Part shown: piece after piece, positions 1-8,510 of the stretch
Layout: each line of letters begins with the position of its first letter
Numbering within the stretch: the first letter of the stretch is position 1
Assembly (NCBI GenBank): GCA_018817385.1
Contig: JAHIUA010000063.1
Coordinates: 1 to 64,000 of the forward strand
Length of the DNA: 64,000 nt
Reading direction: 5' to 3'
Source of the DNA: Pseudomonadota bacterium
GTDB taxonomy: Bacteria; Desulfobacterota; Desulfobulbia; Desulfobulbales; Desulfocapsaceae
The notes under the pieces: model-generated
Databases searched by the model: none
Told to the model about the DNA's origin: nothing
What the model saw: only the letters and a program-made list of their open reading frames with translations
Position numbers and translations under genes: made by a program

Positions 1-1764
1 ATCTGTGAGGTGGATAAACTCTGGCGCTGGATATTTGAACTGCCGGAGCTGGAAGTCTTCCGCCTGCGGGATGAATTAATCAAGGTGATAGAGAGACCGG
101 AGCTGCGACGCCCTCCACGTCCTGAACCTGATCCGTCGCCCATCGATCTCAACAGACCCATGTCAACCAGGATGAACATAGCTGCACTCGGACCCCAGCC
201 CGAACCGCCTGACATGCAGGCTCTGAGCTATGCTCCTCCTTCTCTGTCTCCGGAAGTAACGACAAAACTGATGTCCTCATCCTCCAGGGTCATCCGCAAT
301 ACACTTATCACCAACCTGGAGCTGATCCTGCCCTACCTTTGTCTGTGGCCTTACTGGTGGACTTTTCGTTGTGACGAAATCGCGGTGGTTGCAACAGATG
401 GTCTGGGTCGCTTTGAAACAGTCATTAAATATCTCTGCAATGGGGACAAGCCTGATCTCTACTTCTGGGTAGAGTATAAGATCACCAATGTATTCGAGAC
501 AGTTTATCATCCGCCGATCCCCTGTTACACGCACTGGGATTACAAATGCGGCAGTGAAGTAACCCTTGAGATTTCGGACCAGCGGGTACCCAGCTGTGAC
601 GACGAACCCGACCCCGTCGGATGCAAGGTGCAAATCATCTCCATCGGACGAAAGGTGAGCATGTCGGAGATCCATGGAAATGGTTCGACCATTGCCAATG
701 AGGGGCTCACAACCGACGGTGAACCTTTTGGAGGGAAGCTCGAACCCAGGGTCTGGTTCAGCCGGACAACGCTTCACAGTAAAGGAATCCGTTACTACCG
801 CTGGTCATATCGACGGCTTAGTGAAGGTGACGGCAGCCCGCTCACCACAGCCGGTCCCTGGATTCCAATGACCCGCACCGTCATTCGTCACTATGCAAAA
901 GTCACCGGTGATGATATCACCCACGTACCCTATATCCTTGGCCCGCAACCGGTGGGAATGGAATCGAATCTGTTTGAAATCAAACCGGCAGAGGTACCGG
1001 CAGGAGGAGTGGAATGGACGGTTATGGATGAGCGCGAGGATCTGGCCAGCGCCCACTTCGAAACCAGCAAACTGGGGACCGGCGCAGATGCCTGCGCAAA
1101 AGCCTTTGCTGGCGCCGGCAAATATGAACTCAAGCTGGAACTGTTCAAGGATGTCACCGGCGATCTGGTCGACTGGGATGCAGCAGGCATCCATATTGAT
1201 CTCGAGATAACCGATACAGCGGCACCTTTCGGTACCAGCACGGTAACCATGAATCCCGCTCCGGATTACAATCGTATCAAAAACGGTGCCATGCATACCG
1301 TGGCATTTCGGATGGTTCTGCGGGTGGACAACAACTGCTGCCAGGCAGAGCTTGATTCCTTAAGCGGAGTCGGTCTGACTCCGACGCCCTGCGGCTTTTA
1401 CGAGATAACCCCCACTGCGGGTGTGACCCTTGGCTTCACCGCCGGACATCCGAACAATTTCGCAACCTTCTCCTTCAGTGTGAAGCAGGCTGTGACCACC
1501 AATGTTTATCTCGCCAGTGCATCAGGCCGTGTCGGTACCTCGCCGATCCCAACAAACGACACACCGACTCCGAGCCATTCCTATACACTCAGCGGAACAG
1601 GACACTACAGCGAGTCCTTCAGTGCCTCGGAGCTTCTCGGCACCTGTACACGAGCGGCATTTTCCGAAGCCCTTCACGTATGGACAATGACCCAGGACGG
1701 CTATGGCAGGATATGGCCTCTTGACCGCTTCAATCATGCAGGGTTTGCCTTAACTCCCCCATAA
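1..1764 (+). CDS. Large hypothetical protein, C-terminal part (5' truncated by window)
   Basis: The reading frame is open from the first base: codons Ile-Cys-Glu precede the GTG at 10, so the real start lies upstream and at least 587 residues are visible. I do not recognise a family with certainty. Early segments (a stretch with WRWIFELPELEVFRLRDEL, and later GDKPDLYFWVEY) resemble, from memory, proteins with transthyretin/carboxypeptidase-regulatory-like repeats; this is inference. The rest is rich in Pro, Thr, Gly and aromatic residues with scattered Cys (CYTHWDYKC, DNNCC) and looks like beta-sandwich domains. No catalytic motif or membrane segment is visible in this part. A strong hairpin follows the stop. 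It may be a structural or surface protein. Confidence 0.6.
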   Translation: MCEVDKLWRWIFELPELEVFRLRDELIKVIERPELRRPPRPEPDPSPIDLNRPMSTRMNIAALGPQPEPPDMQALSYAPPSLSPEVTTKLMSSSSRVIRNTLITNLELILPYLCLWPYWWTFRCDEIAVVATDGLGRFETVIKYLCNGDKPDLYFWVEYKITNVFETVYHPPIPCYTHWDYKCGSEVTLEISDQRVPSCDDEPDPVGCKVQIISIGRKVSMSEIHGNGSTIANEGLTTDGEPFGGKLEPRVWFSRTTLHSKGIRYYRWSYRRLSEGDGSPLTTAGPWIPMTRTVIRHYAKVTGDDITHVPYILGPQPVGMESNLFEIKPAEVPAGGVEWTVMDEREDLASAHFETSKLGTGADACAKAFAGAGKYELKLELFKDVTGDLVDWDAAGIHIDLEITDTAAPFGTSTVTMNPAPDYNRIKNGAMHTVAFRMVLRVDNNCCQAELDSLSGVGLTPTPCGFYEITPTAGVTLGFTAGHPNNFATFSFSVKQAVTTNVYLASASGRVGTSPIPTNDTPTPSHSYTLSGTGHYSESFSASELLGTCTRAAFSEALHVWTMTQDGYGRIWPLDRFNHAGFALTPP

Positions 1765-1796
1765 CCGAAGCGACGGACAGCCTCAACGATAGAGGT

Positions 1797-1833
1797 GAAT
1801 ACCTGCCACCCCTGGAGGTGGTGGCAGGTATTC
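1797..1833 (+). terminator. Hairpin downstream of the first gene
   Basis: A perfect 14-bp stem (gaatacctgccacc at 1797-1810, its complement at 1820-1833) with a 9-base loop lies 33 bases after the stop. There is no U-run after it, so it may be a Rho-assisted or processing end rather than a classic intrinsic terminator. The rest of 1834-2059 shows no gene. Confidence 0.5.
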
Positions 1834-2046
1834 GTCTTGAAGGGCACGGCTGACTGGTTTTTCAAAAGGACTGGGAAAATCACCTTTTAGAGAAGCGTTT
1901 CTTCTATCTGCCAATGGACAAGGTTTCTTTTCTTCTCAAAAGGTCTTGGCACTGCGCCTTACTTTTTTACTTTTAATGCTAGCAGGTTACCATAGCTATG
2001 GCGCTAAATTCAACTGCATACCTGTTGGAACTGCTAAAAAACAGCA

Positions 2047-2062
2047 TGAGATCATGATCTCA
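2047..2062. repeat. 16-bp perfect palindrome at the kinase stop codon
   Basis: tgagatcatgatctca is a perfect palindrome that includes the minus-strand stop codon of the histidine kinase. It could be a protein-binding site or chance; it has no loop suitable for a terminator. Confidence 0.4.
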
Positions 2063-4039
2063 CAGCGGTAAGCGGATAATAAAATGAGTGCCTTTACCGA
2101 CCTCTGTCTCAAATTCAATACTCCCGCCATGTTTATCAACAACTACATCATGGCAGATCGCCAAACCCTGGCCGCTCCCCTTACCGACTTTCTTGGTTGT
2201 ATAAAAAGGTTCAAATATATGCGATTGGTTTTCTTCCGGGATACCATTGCCAGTATCACTGATACGGATCTCTATGCTCCGATCAAGCTGTTTAGTCCGG
2301 ATGGTGATGGTACCTTTTTTACCATCCGGAGTATCAACAAGCCTCTCTTCGATGGTATGGACGGCATTGATCAGCATATTAAGAATAACCTGACCCATTT
2401 CATCTGCCAGCAGCTGGATCTTGGGAAGATTTTGCTCTAAATCCAGTTCCACATCTGAAACGTATTTCCACTCATTACAGGCCACCGTAACAGTCGTCTT
2501 GATAATCTGATTGAGGTCGTACAATTCCTTTTCCTTGCTACCCGGATGAGAAAATTCCTTCATTGCCAAAACAATGGAACTGACCCGCTTGATCCCATCC
2601 TTGGACTGAGCGATGGCTTGGGGCAGTTCTTCGGCCAGATATTCCCAGTCTGCCTTCTCTAGCGCCTCATCAATGGCTTTCATGATTTCTGCAGGAGCGT
2701 TTTTACTGATTTCCCGAATCCGACCAATCAACTCATTGATTTCCCCTACGGCTTCAGCCATAAAATCAATGTTCGTTCCGATATATTGGGTGGGAGTATT
2801 GATCTCATGGGCAATACCCGCTGCCAGCCGGCCAACAGACTCTAATTTTTGAGCATGAAGTAACTGCGCCTGCAGATATTCCTTATCTTTCTCTGCCGTT
2901 ATCCGTTCGCTGATATCTCGAAATGATTCAATAACACCAACAATCTTTCCTGCAACAGAAAATGGGGTGGCGACCATCTCCACCGGGATCAACTTTCCGG
3001 AGGTGGTCTGTTTAACTGTCTCGCTCTGGACTCTCTTTTTGCCATCGAGCATCTGACGCAGGGTGCATGTTTCAGAATGACAGTGCTTGCTACTGAACTG
3101 CTCATAACATTTCATCCCTTTATTTTCAGCAAATGGGATAGTGCAGAACGCCGCCATCTCATTATTCACCTGAAGAACAGTAAAGTTTTTATCAATGACC
3201 CGCATGGCATCCCCAGATCCCTGGAAAATAGAGTTCAGCCGTTCATAGGTAATTGTCAGTTCCTCAAGCATATGGTTAAAGGATCGCCCCAGTTCGCCAA
3301 ATTCATCGACACTACTCAGCTCGACCCTGGCCGACATATTGCCTGCACCAATTGCTCTGGTTACTTTGAGCAGATGATTGACTGGTCTGATAATACTTTG
3401 ATAAAGATAGAAGCTCAAAAGGAGACCGATCAAGAGAATAATACTTTCCATGAATTGAACTTTTACGTACAATAAATGTTCTCTTTCACTGAGGGCCTTC
3501 AGATTCTGATGTAAGAGATCAATAAAAATAGTATTCTCACCGGCAATTTTGTCTTTAATCTCCTGGCCGAAGGCATCCAGCGATATCATTAAGCTCGCAG
3601 CGGCCTCATTGCTCTGAGGCTGTTGCAGCGCAAAAATATCTGCAACAATTCGCTCGAATTCAAGCAAGTCTTTCTCCAGTACGCTGACACGTTGATAACT
3701 GTCAGGAAATGACTTGAAAATATCAGATGAATACTCTTCTCCAGAAGAAAGCAATAGCTGCTTCAGGTTGTTAATATTTTCCCTGACACGCTCAATTGAC
3801 AAAGAAAAATCATTTTTCCCCTTTTCATCTCCGAGAATAAGATAATCATGGGGTATCATTATTGTATCTTCAATAGCACATTTGATATCACTACACTGCT
3901 TCTGGAGAATGGCAATCGATTCCATTTCGTTATGAAATCTTTGAATGAAATGATGATTTGTGACAGCAGTAAAAATACCAAGGCTTAAAAGAATCAAAAA
4001 TGTGGTGGCAAAGATCAGAATCTTCTTTCTTACTGACAT
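2060..4039 (-). CDS. Membrane sensor histidine kinase (TM-HAMP-PAS-HisKA-HATPase)
   Basis: 659 residues. Membrane segments lie near residues 7-27 and 196-215 and flank a helical periplasmic sensor of about 170 residues. A HAMP domain (about 216-268) and a PAS domain (about 268-383) with three cysteines (KCYEQF, KHC, ETC) follow. The HisKA box IAHEINTPTQ puts the phospho-acceptor at His411. The HATPase_c domain has an N box (LNMLINAVHTIEE), G1 (DTGNGIP) and G2 (GKGSGQGLA). There is no receiver domain and no adjacent regulator gene, so its partner is elsewhere. The kinase core is very similar to that of the REC-PAS-HK at 47980-49698, which suggests paralogy. The ligand is unknown. Confidence 0.92.
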   Translation of the reverse strand: MSVRKKILIFATTFLILLSLGIFTAVTNHHFIQRFHNEMESIAILQKQCSDIKCAIEDTIMIPHDYLILGDEKGKNDFSLSIERVRENINNLKQLLLSSGEEYSSDIFKSFPDSYQRVSVLEKDLLEFERIVADIFALQQPQSNEAAASLMISLDAFGQEIKDKIAGENTIFIDLLHQNLKALSEREHLLYVKVQFMESIILLIGLLLSFYLYQSIIRPVNHLLKVTRAIGAGNMSARVELSSVDEFGELGRSFNHMLEELTITYERLNSIFQGSGDAMRVIDKNFTVLQVNNEMAAFCTIPFAENKGMKCYEQFSSKHCHSETCTLRQMLDGKKRVQSETVKQTTSGKLIPVEMVATPFSVAGKIVGVIESFRDISERITAEKDKEYLQAQLLHAQKLESVGRLAAGIAHEINTPTQYIGTNIDFMAEAVGEINELIGRIREISKNAPAEIMKAIDEALEKADWEYLAEELPQAIAQSKDGIKRVSSIVLAMKEFSHPGSKEKELYDLNQIIKTTVTVACNEWKYVSDVELDLEQNLPKIQLLADEMGQVILNMLINAVHTIEERLVDTPDGKKGTITIRTKQLDRSIEIRISDTGNGIPEENQSHIFEPFYTTKKVGKGSGQGLAICHDVVVDKHGGSIEFETEVGKGTHFIIRLPL

Positions 4040-4432
4040 ACTCTTGTATTCCTCACAAATCGATTTGTTAGAGAAACATTATTTGTCATTTGTATAACGA
4101 ATAAAAGAAAATCCCATGGTCTGGCCTTCCTGCCCAGACGACAAGCCTTGCCAGCGCCCAGATTAAAAAAGAGCAATGAAACAGGGAACAATCAGTACCC
4201 AACCTGCCAGATCCAGCCGTGGAGTCTGAAAAAGAAAAAAACACCCACTGAGACCTCTCCACAGCTCGAACAGTATCATTATCGCGTATCCTGTGCAGGA
4301 GGTCAAATCCATTCCATCCAACGGTCAGAAAAGAAGACAGACCCGAAGAGCTTGATTTTTATGCTCATGGCCTGCCTCACCTGTTGGCAACACTGTTGGT
4401 TCACTACTTGTACAGTTTGTCACGCCGTGGCA

Positions 4433-4461
4433 TTGTCTCTTGGCGAGAGGTAGTATATTAT
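4433..4461 (+). promoter_or_regulatory. Sigma-70-type promoter for the riboswitch transcript
   Basis: TTGTCT (4433-4438), a 17-base spacer, then TATTAT (4456-4461). Transcription would start near 4468, about 30 bases before the c-di-GMP aptamer. The preceding stretch 4040-4430 holds no convincing gene or RNA; the short frames there are not supported. Confidence 0.65.
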
Positions 4462-4496
4462 ACCCAGAAGATTATTTGTTATGGCAATGCTTATAA

Positions 4497-4572
4497 AATA
4501 GAGCCAAACCTGTCGCAAGGCAGGGACGGAAAGCCTCGGAATTCAGCAATGAATTGGCCGGGCTGCCAAAGT
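4497..4572 (+). ncRNA. Cyclic di-GMP-I (GEMM-I) riboswitch aptamer
   Basis: The conserved GEMM-I core is readable: gccaaacc, a stem ctgtc/ggcag closed by a GCAA tetraloop, then ggacggaaagcc, a second stem-loop (cgg aattc...gaatt), and the 3' part ggccgggctgcc that acts as tetraloop receptor and closing strand. Known GEMM-I RNAs bind cyclic di-GMP and often control motility, adhesion and extracellular proteins. The 3' part of the aptamer is also the 5' arm of the following terminator, so binding and termination should compete. The only supported gene downstream is the secreted beta-helix protein at 4842. Confidence 0.88.
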
Positions 4573-4596
4573 AAACAGGGCGGCCCGGCCTTTTTA
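4556..4596 (+). terminator. Intrinsic terminator / expression platform of the GEMM riboswitch
   Basis: ggccgggctgcc (4556-4567) pairs with ggcggcccggcc (4579-4590) over 12 bp with one G.U, followed by TTTTTATT. Its 5' arm lies inside the aptamer, so ligand binding should sequester it and favour read-through (an ON switch by this logic). A 240-base leader then runs to the coding start. Confidence 0.85.
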
Positions 4597-4841
4597 TTGT
4601 TCAGAAGTCTGGCCTTTTGACCGTTACAAACAACTGGTCAGGTCTGGAGACCTACTCTGGAACCCGGTCTTCGCCGGAACAAGAGAAGAAAAAAGGTCCC
4701 AACAGGACTGACGACTCCGACAACATTGCAATGCGTTCCCGACATAGACAGATTGAGTTGCTCATTTTGAGCAGGATATCATCAAGAAACACTTTCTTTA
4801 AAAAATGCTGCCAGCAGCAAACAACAAAACAAGGAGTTATG

Positions 4842-6398
4842 ATGATGCGTCAAAAAACAGGGAGGAAAAAGGAGTTATCATGGAGTCTTGTCTTGGTCTT
4901 TCTTTCCGCACAAGCTGCCTGGTCTGCGGACATCTATGTCTCAGTTCCCGGCGGCGGTGACGGCAGTATCGCAAGTCCCATGGATCTGCAGGCCGCACTT
5001 GATCTTGCCCGTACAAATGGATCAGAAGACACCCTTTATCTGATGGCAGGGGAATATGATGCCTCCACAACCGGTGCTGACACCTACGAATACGGATCGG
5101 TCTCGAACGACGGCATGAAAACGACCCTTTCCGGAAGTTGGAACAGTACCTACACGGAGCAGAAAACCTTTGAGGCCCCTGTCACCAAGCTTGACGGCAA
5201 GGGAACAAGCAGGGTGCTGTCTGTTCACGCCGATGCTGTCAGCTTTGATTTTGCAATGGAATACATACAACTGGAGAACGGTATGATAACGAGCGGCGGC
5301 GGAAATGGCGCCGGTCTGCTGGCCTATACTGAAAACAGTGGCGAGCTCAATCTGACCTTGCATCATATCAGTTTTGAAGACAACAGGACCGTTATCGACA
5401 GCAGTAACAGATCCTATGGTGGCGGTATGTATAGCAACTGTTTTTTCGAGCTGACAGAAGGGCGTTTTAAGGATAACCAGGCCTACGGCGGTGGTGCCAT
5501 GTTCATTGCCGACAAGCCGGGTGGTGACAAATCCATGGCTCCGATTATTGATAATACCCTCTTTGAGGGGAATATATGCGGCAATGCCAGTTACCCGGGA
5601 CTTGTCGGCAGTACTATTTATTATTCCTGTTCACCCCGTATAACCAGATCCCTATTCACGGCCCCAGACTATACTGCCATTGGTTTTTATCCAAACTCAG
5701 CCCTTGACAGCGGCTATGGCGCGGGAACCTTGGCACTGGAAAATTCTGTTTTTTCCGGATTCAAGTCCTATCACTGGGGAGGGGCAATATCTCTCTGGGA
5801 CACAAGTGCCAATATCAGCAACTGTCTTTTTATCAACAACAGGGCAGGATACAGCGGCAGCGGAGCTGGTGGAGCCATCACCGTCTACGATTCCTCAGTG
5901 TTGACAGCTCAAAATACCACCGTCACCAACTGTACCTTTGTCGGCAACCGATCAAGCAGCGCGGCGGTGAGCGGCGGCGCCATCCATAACCGTGTCCAGG
6001 GAATAACAGTCATCAATTCAATTTTCTGGGATAACGGCAGCAATGGACTCTATAAAGAATCCGGCACCGGTACAGTCAGCTACTCGGACATCGAAGGTGG
6101 CGTGGCCAGCTCTTTGATGACAGATGGCGGCAACACTATCAACACGACTCCCTTGTTTGTTGACACCGCAGGGGAAGCAGACAACTGGGATCTTCGTCTG
6201 CAGAACGGCTCTCCCGCTATCGACACTGGTGACAACAACGCCCCCTATCTGACAACCCCTGACCTTGATGGAAACTTCCGTATATGGGACGGTAACCACG
6301 ACAGTACAGCAACAGTGGACATGGGCTGCTACGAGCTCATTGTGAAAAACTTCTCGTGGCCGACAGTTCTCCCGGCAATTATAGGGAAAGAGAAATAA
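4842..6398 (+). CDS. Secreted right-handed beta-helix (polymorphic outer membrane protein-like) protein
   Basis: About 518 residues from the ATG at 4842. The frame is open further upstream, but AAGGAG at 4831-4836 and a signal peptide beginning MMRQKTGRKK with a hydrophobic core ending AQAAWSA fix the start within three consecutive ATGs (4839, 4842, 4845). The body has repeated Gly-Gly-Ala/Gly-Asn motifs typical of right-handed parallel beta-helices (SYGGGMYSNC, YGGGAMFIAD, HWGGAISLWD, GAGGAITVYD, VSGGAIHNRV), each followed by short segments such as NNTLFEGN or NCTFVGN. The C-terminus ends PTVLPAIIGKEK without an evident autotransporter barrel. It lies directly downstream of a c-di-GMP riboswitch and terminator, so it is probably an exported surface or matrix protein made in response to c-di-GMP. 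Confidence 0.85.
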   Translation: MMRQKTGRKKELSWSLVLVFLSAQAAWSADIYVSVPGGGDGSIASPMDLQAALDLARTNGSEDTLYLMAGEYDASTTGADTYEYGSVSNDGMKTTLSGSWNSTYTEQKTFEAPVTKLDGKGTSRVLSVHADAVSFDFAMEYIQLENGMITSGGGNGAGLLAYTENSGELNLTLHHISFEDNRTVIDSSNRSYGGGMYSNCFFELTEGRFKDNQAYGGGAMFIADKPGGDKSMAPIIDNTLFEGNICGNASYPGLVGSTIYYSCSPRITRSLFTAPDYTAIGFYPNSALDSGYGAGTLALENSVFSGFKSYHWGGAISLWDTSANISNCLFINNRAGYSGSGAGGAITVYDSSVLTAQNTTVTNCTFVGNRSSSAAVSGGAIHNRVQGITVINSIFWDNGSNGLYKESGTGTVSYSDIEGGVASSLMTDGGNTINTTPLFVDTAGEADNWDLRLQNGSPAIDTGDNNAPYLTTPDLDGNFRIWDGNHDSTATVDMGCYELIVKNFSWPTVLPAIIGKEK

Positions 6399-6549
6399 CC
6401 CAACTACGATTCAAGAGGAAGAAGCAGGCCCTTGATACGGGCCGACCTGCACCTCTGTTTTGAAAAAAACAAACTGCCATTTATTCTCTGTTATTATCAG
6501 GAAGATCTGGCTACCATACCAAGGGAACTCAAGAAAAGGAGAACCAACC

Positions 6550-6909
6550 ATGAGTAACAACGTTGTTATTGTCTGTTCATGCGGCACAGATAATCCAAAC
6601 AGGTCAAGCCGAGCAATACATCTGGCTACAATTGCCCATAAGGAGGGAAAAAACGTTTCCCTCTTCCTCCTTGACGAGGCCGTTTATCTTGTCAAAAAAG
6701 GAATGATCAATCATCTCCAGGCTGCAACCGGAGATGTTGCCGATGATCTGATGACCTACCTCCAGGCCCATGATGTCCCTATCCTTGCCTGTACACCATG
6801 TGCCAAAAGTCGACAGATTTTTGAAGATGACCTGATCGATCGAGCAAGAATGGCTACCGCCGTGGAACTCATCAACCTCTGTTCCGATGCCGCTGTTATC
6901 AGTCTGTAA
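6550..6909 (+). CDS. DsrE-family protein
   Basis: 119 residues from the ATG at 6550, preceded by AAGGAG at 6535-6540; a longer open frame upstream has no ribosome site. The fold is recognisable as DsrE/DsrF-like: an N-terminal strand VVIVCSCGTDNP, a central LFLLDEAVYLVKKG helix, and ILACTPCAKSR near residue 80. Family members are small cytosolic proteins tied to sulfur transfer or of unknown role. The CSCG and CTPC cysteines could serve in persulfide or redox chemistry, but the substrate is unknown. No dsr genes are adjacent. It has no obvious operon partner. Confidence 0.8.
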   Translation: MSNNVVIVCSCGTDNPNRSSRAIHLATIAHKEGKNVSLFLLDEAVYLVKKGMINHLQAATGDVADDLMTYLQAHDVPILACTPCAKSRQIFEDDLIDRARMATAVELINLCSDAAVISL

Positions 6910-6929
6910 TGAAGAATAAAAGGCAACTG

Positions 6930-6954
6930 TTCAGGTAATAGCCAATAATTGGCA
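6930..6954. repeat. Dispersed 25-bp repeat, copy 1
   Basis: This sequence matches 18081-18105 at 23 of 25 positions and carries the dyad gccaa-taa-ttggc. Copy 1 runs into the hairpin after the DsrE-like gene. Confidence 0.5.
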
Positions 6955-6979
6955 TTCCCACCCCCCGGGTGGGAATGCC
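6951..6979 (+). terminator. Strong hairpin between convergent genes
   Basis: ggcattcccacc (6951-6962) and ggtgggaatgcc (6968-6979) form a perfect 12-bp stem with a 5-base loop. It lies between the DsrE-like gene and the convergent hydrolase gene. No T-run flanks it on either strand, so it is a terminator-like or protective hairpin. Confidence 0.55.
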
Positions 6980-7121
6980 TCAGCTAACAGACGATAGAGA
7001 ATCACTTTCTCAGACAAAGCTTCAAGAAAGCAAAAGCCCTGTTCCGCTGGGCCTCTGACCATACGGAACAGGTGGTGCGGGCAGATAATGTCCGGCACCA
7101 TAGAGAAATACAATGAAAGTC

Positions 7122-7964
7122 TCATTTGACCGACGCTGACAAGAAGTTAGCCAGCGCCTGCGTATAGGCCTCACCAGCCTGAAGAAAACCATCGTTATGG
7201 CCGCCGCGGAGTTCCAGGAACTGCTTTGGTTCATTGGCTGCTGCATACAGTGCCCTGCCATGCCTGAAAGGAATTATCTCGTCATCCCGGCTGTGCACCA
7301 CCAGTACCGGGCACGACACCCGCGGCAGCTGCTCCTGAACATTGTAGTCGAGGCGACTCAACAATCTGACGGGCAGAAAAGGATACAGTTCCGCTCCTAT
7401 ATCAGGCACAGAGGTGAAACCTGACTCAACAATCAATGCGCCGGGGGAATGGATGACTGCCTGGTGGACCGCCACGGCTGCACCGAGCGAACGACCGAAG
7501 AGGATGATACGAGACGGAGCTATAAAGCGCTCCCGGGTCAGGTATCTCCAGGCAGCCTCGACATCCAGGTAGGTTCCCGCCTCAGAAGGTCGACCCTGGC
7601 TGCGACCGTAGCCCCGGTAATCAAAAATCAGGGTGCTGTACCCCATCCTGTGAAAGAGAAACAGTGAATCAAGGCGGTGAGAAATATTACCCGCATTGCC
7701 ATGACAGAAGAGGATGACCCCTCGTTCTTCAAGGGCGGGAAGGAACCAGCCATCGAGGTGAATCTCGTCGCTGGTTACCAGCTCGATAGGCTCATAGATC
7801 AGGCCCAGCGCAGAAGGCGATCTCTCCACGGCCCGGGAGGGAAGATTGGGCTGAAACAGCAGCCGCCCCTGATAGAAATACAAAAAAACGAGAAAAAGGG
7901 CATAGCCGAGCACCGCCATCAGCAGGAGAGGAGTCAAACCGTTCATTGCCATACGTCCATGCAT
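7122..7964 (-). CDS. Membrane-anchored alpha/beta hydrolase (BEM46/YfhR-like)
   Basis: 280 residues. An N-terminal hydrophobic segment (LLLMAVLGYALFLVFLYFY) should anchor the enzyme, with the hydrolase domain behind it. The nucleophile elbow is GRSLGA, the acid is likely in HSRDDEIIPF, and the catalytic His in RGGHNDGF. HGNAGNISHR forms the oxyanion region. This pattern matches the serine-aminopeptidase/BEM46 group of alpha/beta hydrolases; the substrate is unknown. The start is uncertain: ATGs at 7964, 7952 and 7946 are in frame and none has a strong ribosome site. It is convergent with the DsrE-like gene. Confidence 0.85.
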   Translation of the reverse strand: MHGRMAMNGLTPLLLMAVLGYALFLVFLYFYQGRLLFQPNLPSRAVERSPSALGLIYEPIELVTSDEIHLDGWFLPALEERGVILFCHGNAGNISHRLDSLFLFHRMGYSTLIFDYRGYGRSQGRPSEAGTYLDVEAAWRYLTRERFIAPSRIILFGRSLGAAVAVHQAVIHSPGALIVESGFTSVPDIGAELYPFLPVRLLSRLDYNVQEQLPRVSCPVLVVHSRDDEIIPFRHGRALYAAANEPKQFLELRGGHNDGFLQAGEAYTQALANFLSASVK

Positions 7965-8305
7965 TTACTCTGTCCAGATCACAATGATTTTCTCATTCCC
8001 AGGCACATCAGCGCCTGATGGCCAGCTACCAGAGACACTTCTTCCCTTCCCTGTCCCTGAGGCCATTGGAGAAGGGAGATATTCCATTCTATTCTTTTCT
8101 CATTTCTTTATCCAGTAAATGCATGTCGTGGAGCACAGGCATTCCCCATCCACTCTCCAGTCATAGCCAATCTACCCCTGATTACAGTAAAACGACTGGC
8201 AGACACCTCACTAAAAAACATTGATCTTCAAGCGGATGTTTTGATATCTTTAGTATATCATTGTAAAAAAAGATTTAAGCTTTGCTGACGACCGAGGCCG
8301 ACATT

Positions 8306-8478
8306 AACGGGTGATCAGACAGAGTGGCCCCCCTGCTGATTAACCTGCCTGCCATTCACCCGTTCGGGTGCTCACCGACAACGATCAGCCGCGGGAGGGA
8401 AAAGGGACTCCCCCCGGTGATGAACGGTAAGCCGGCACTCAGTACAGTACCCCCCTGGGGGGTGAAATTCCCTTCACC
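8306..8478 (+). other. Structured leader with competing hairpins upstream of a histidine kinase
   Basis: In this gene-free stretch (7965-8510) the motifs ggtga and tcacc recur. aacgggtga (8306-8314) can pair with tcacccgtt (8356-8364), but that second strand can instead form caccc-gttc-gggtg (8357-8370). A further tcacc (8372-8376) can pair with ggtga at 8416-8420, and ggtgaa-attccc-ttcacc (8461-8478) is a hairpin 32 bases before the kinase start. The pattern suggests alternative RNA folds, but I recognise no known riboswitch class. Confidence 0.35.
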
Positions 8479-8510
8479 AACATGTTCACTCAAGAAGGCA
8501 TAGTTGAAAT

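Noticed and set aside
277-1737. Overlapping antisense and alternate frames inside the first gene (up to 166 codons)
   Set aside because: They have no ribosome sites and mirror the codon structure of the long sense frame.
4148-4620. Two short plus-strand frames of 101 and 78 codons
   Set aside because: They run through the promoter, the GEMM aptamer and the terminator; none has a ribosome site or recognisable sequence.
4617-4841. 75-codon upstream extension of the beta-helix protein
   Set aside because: The AAGGAG site and the signal peptide both place the start at 4839-4845; the extension would bury the signal peptide.
7965-8224. Short plus-strand frames upstream of the first cytosolic kinase
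   Set aside because: No ribosome site, no sequence resemblance, and overlap with the region upstream of the divergent hydrolase gene.
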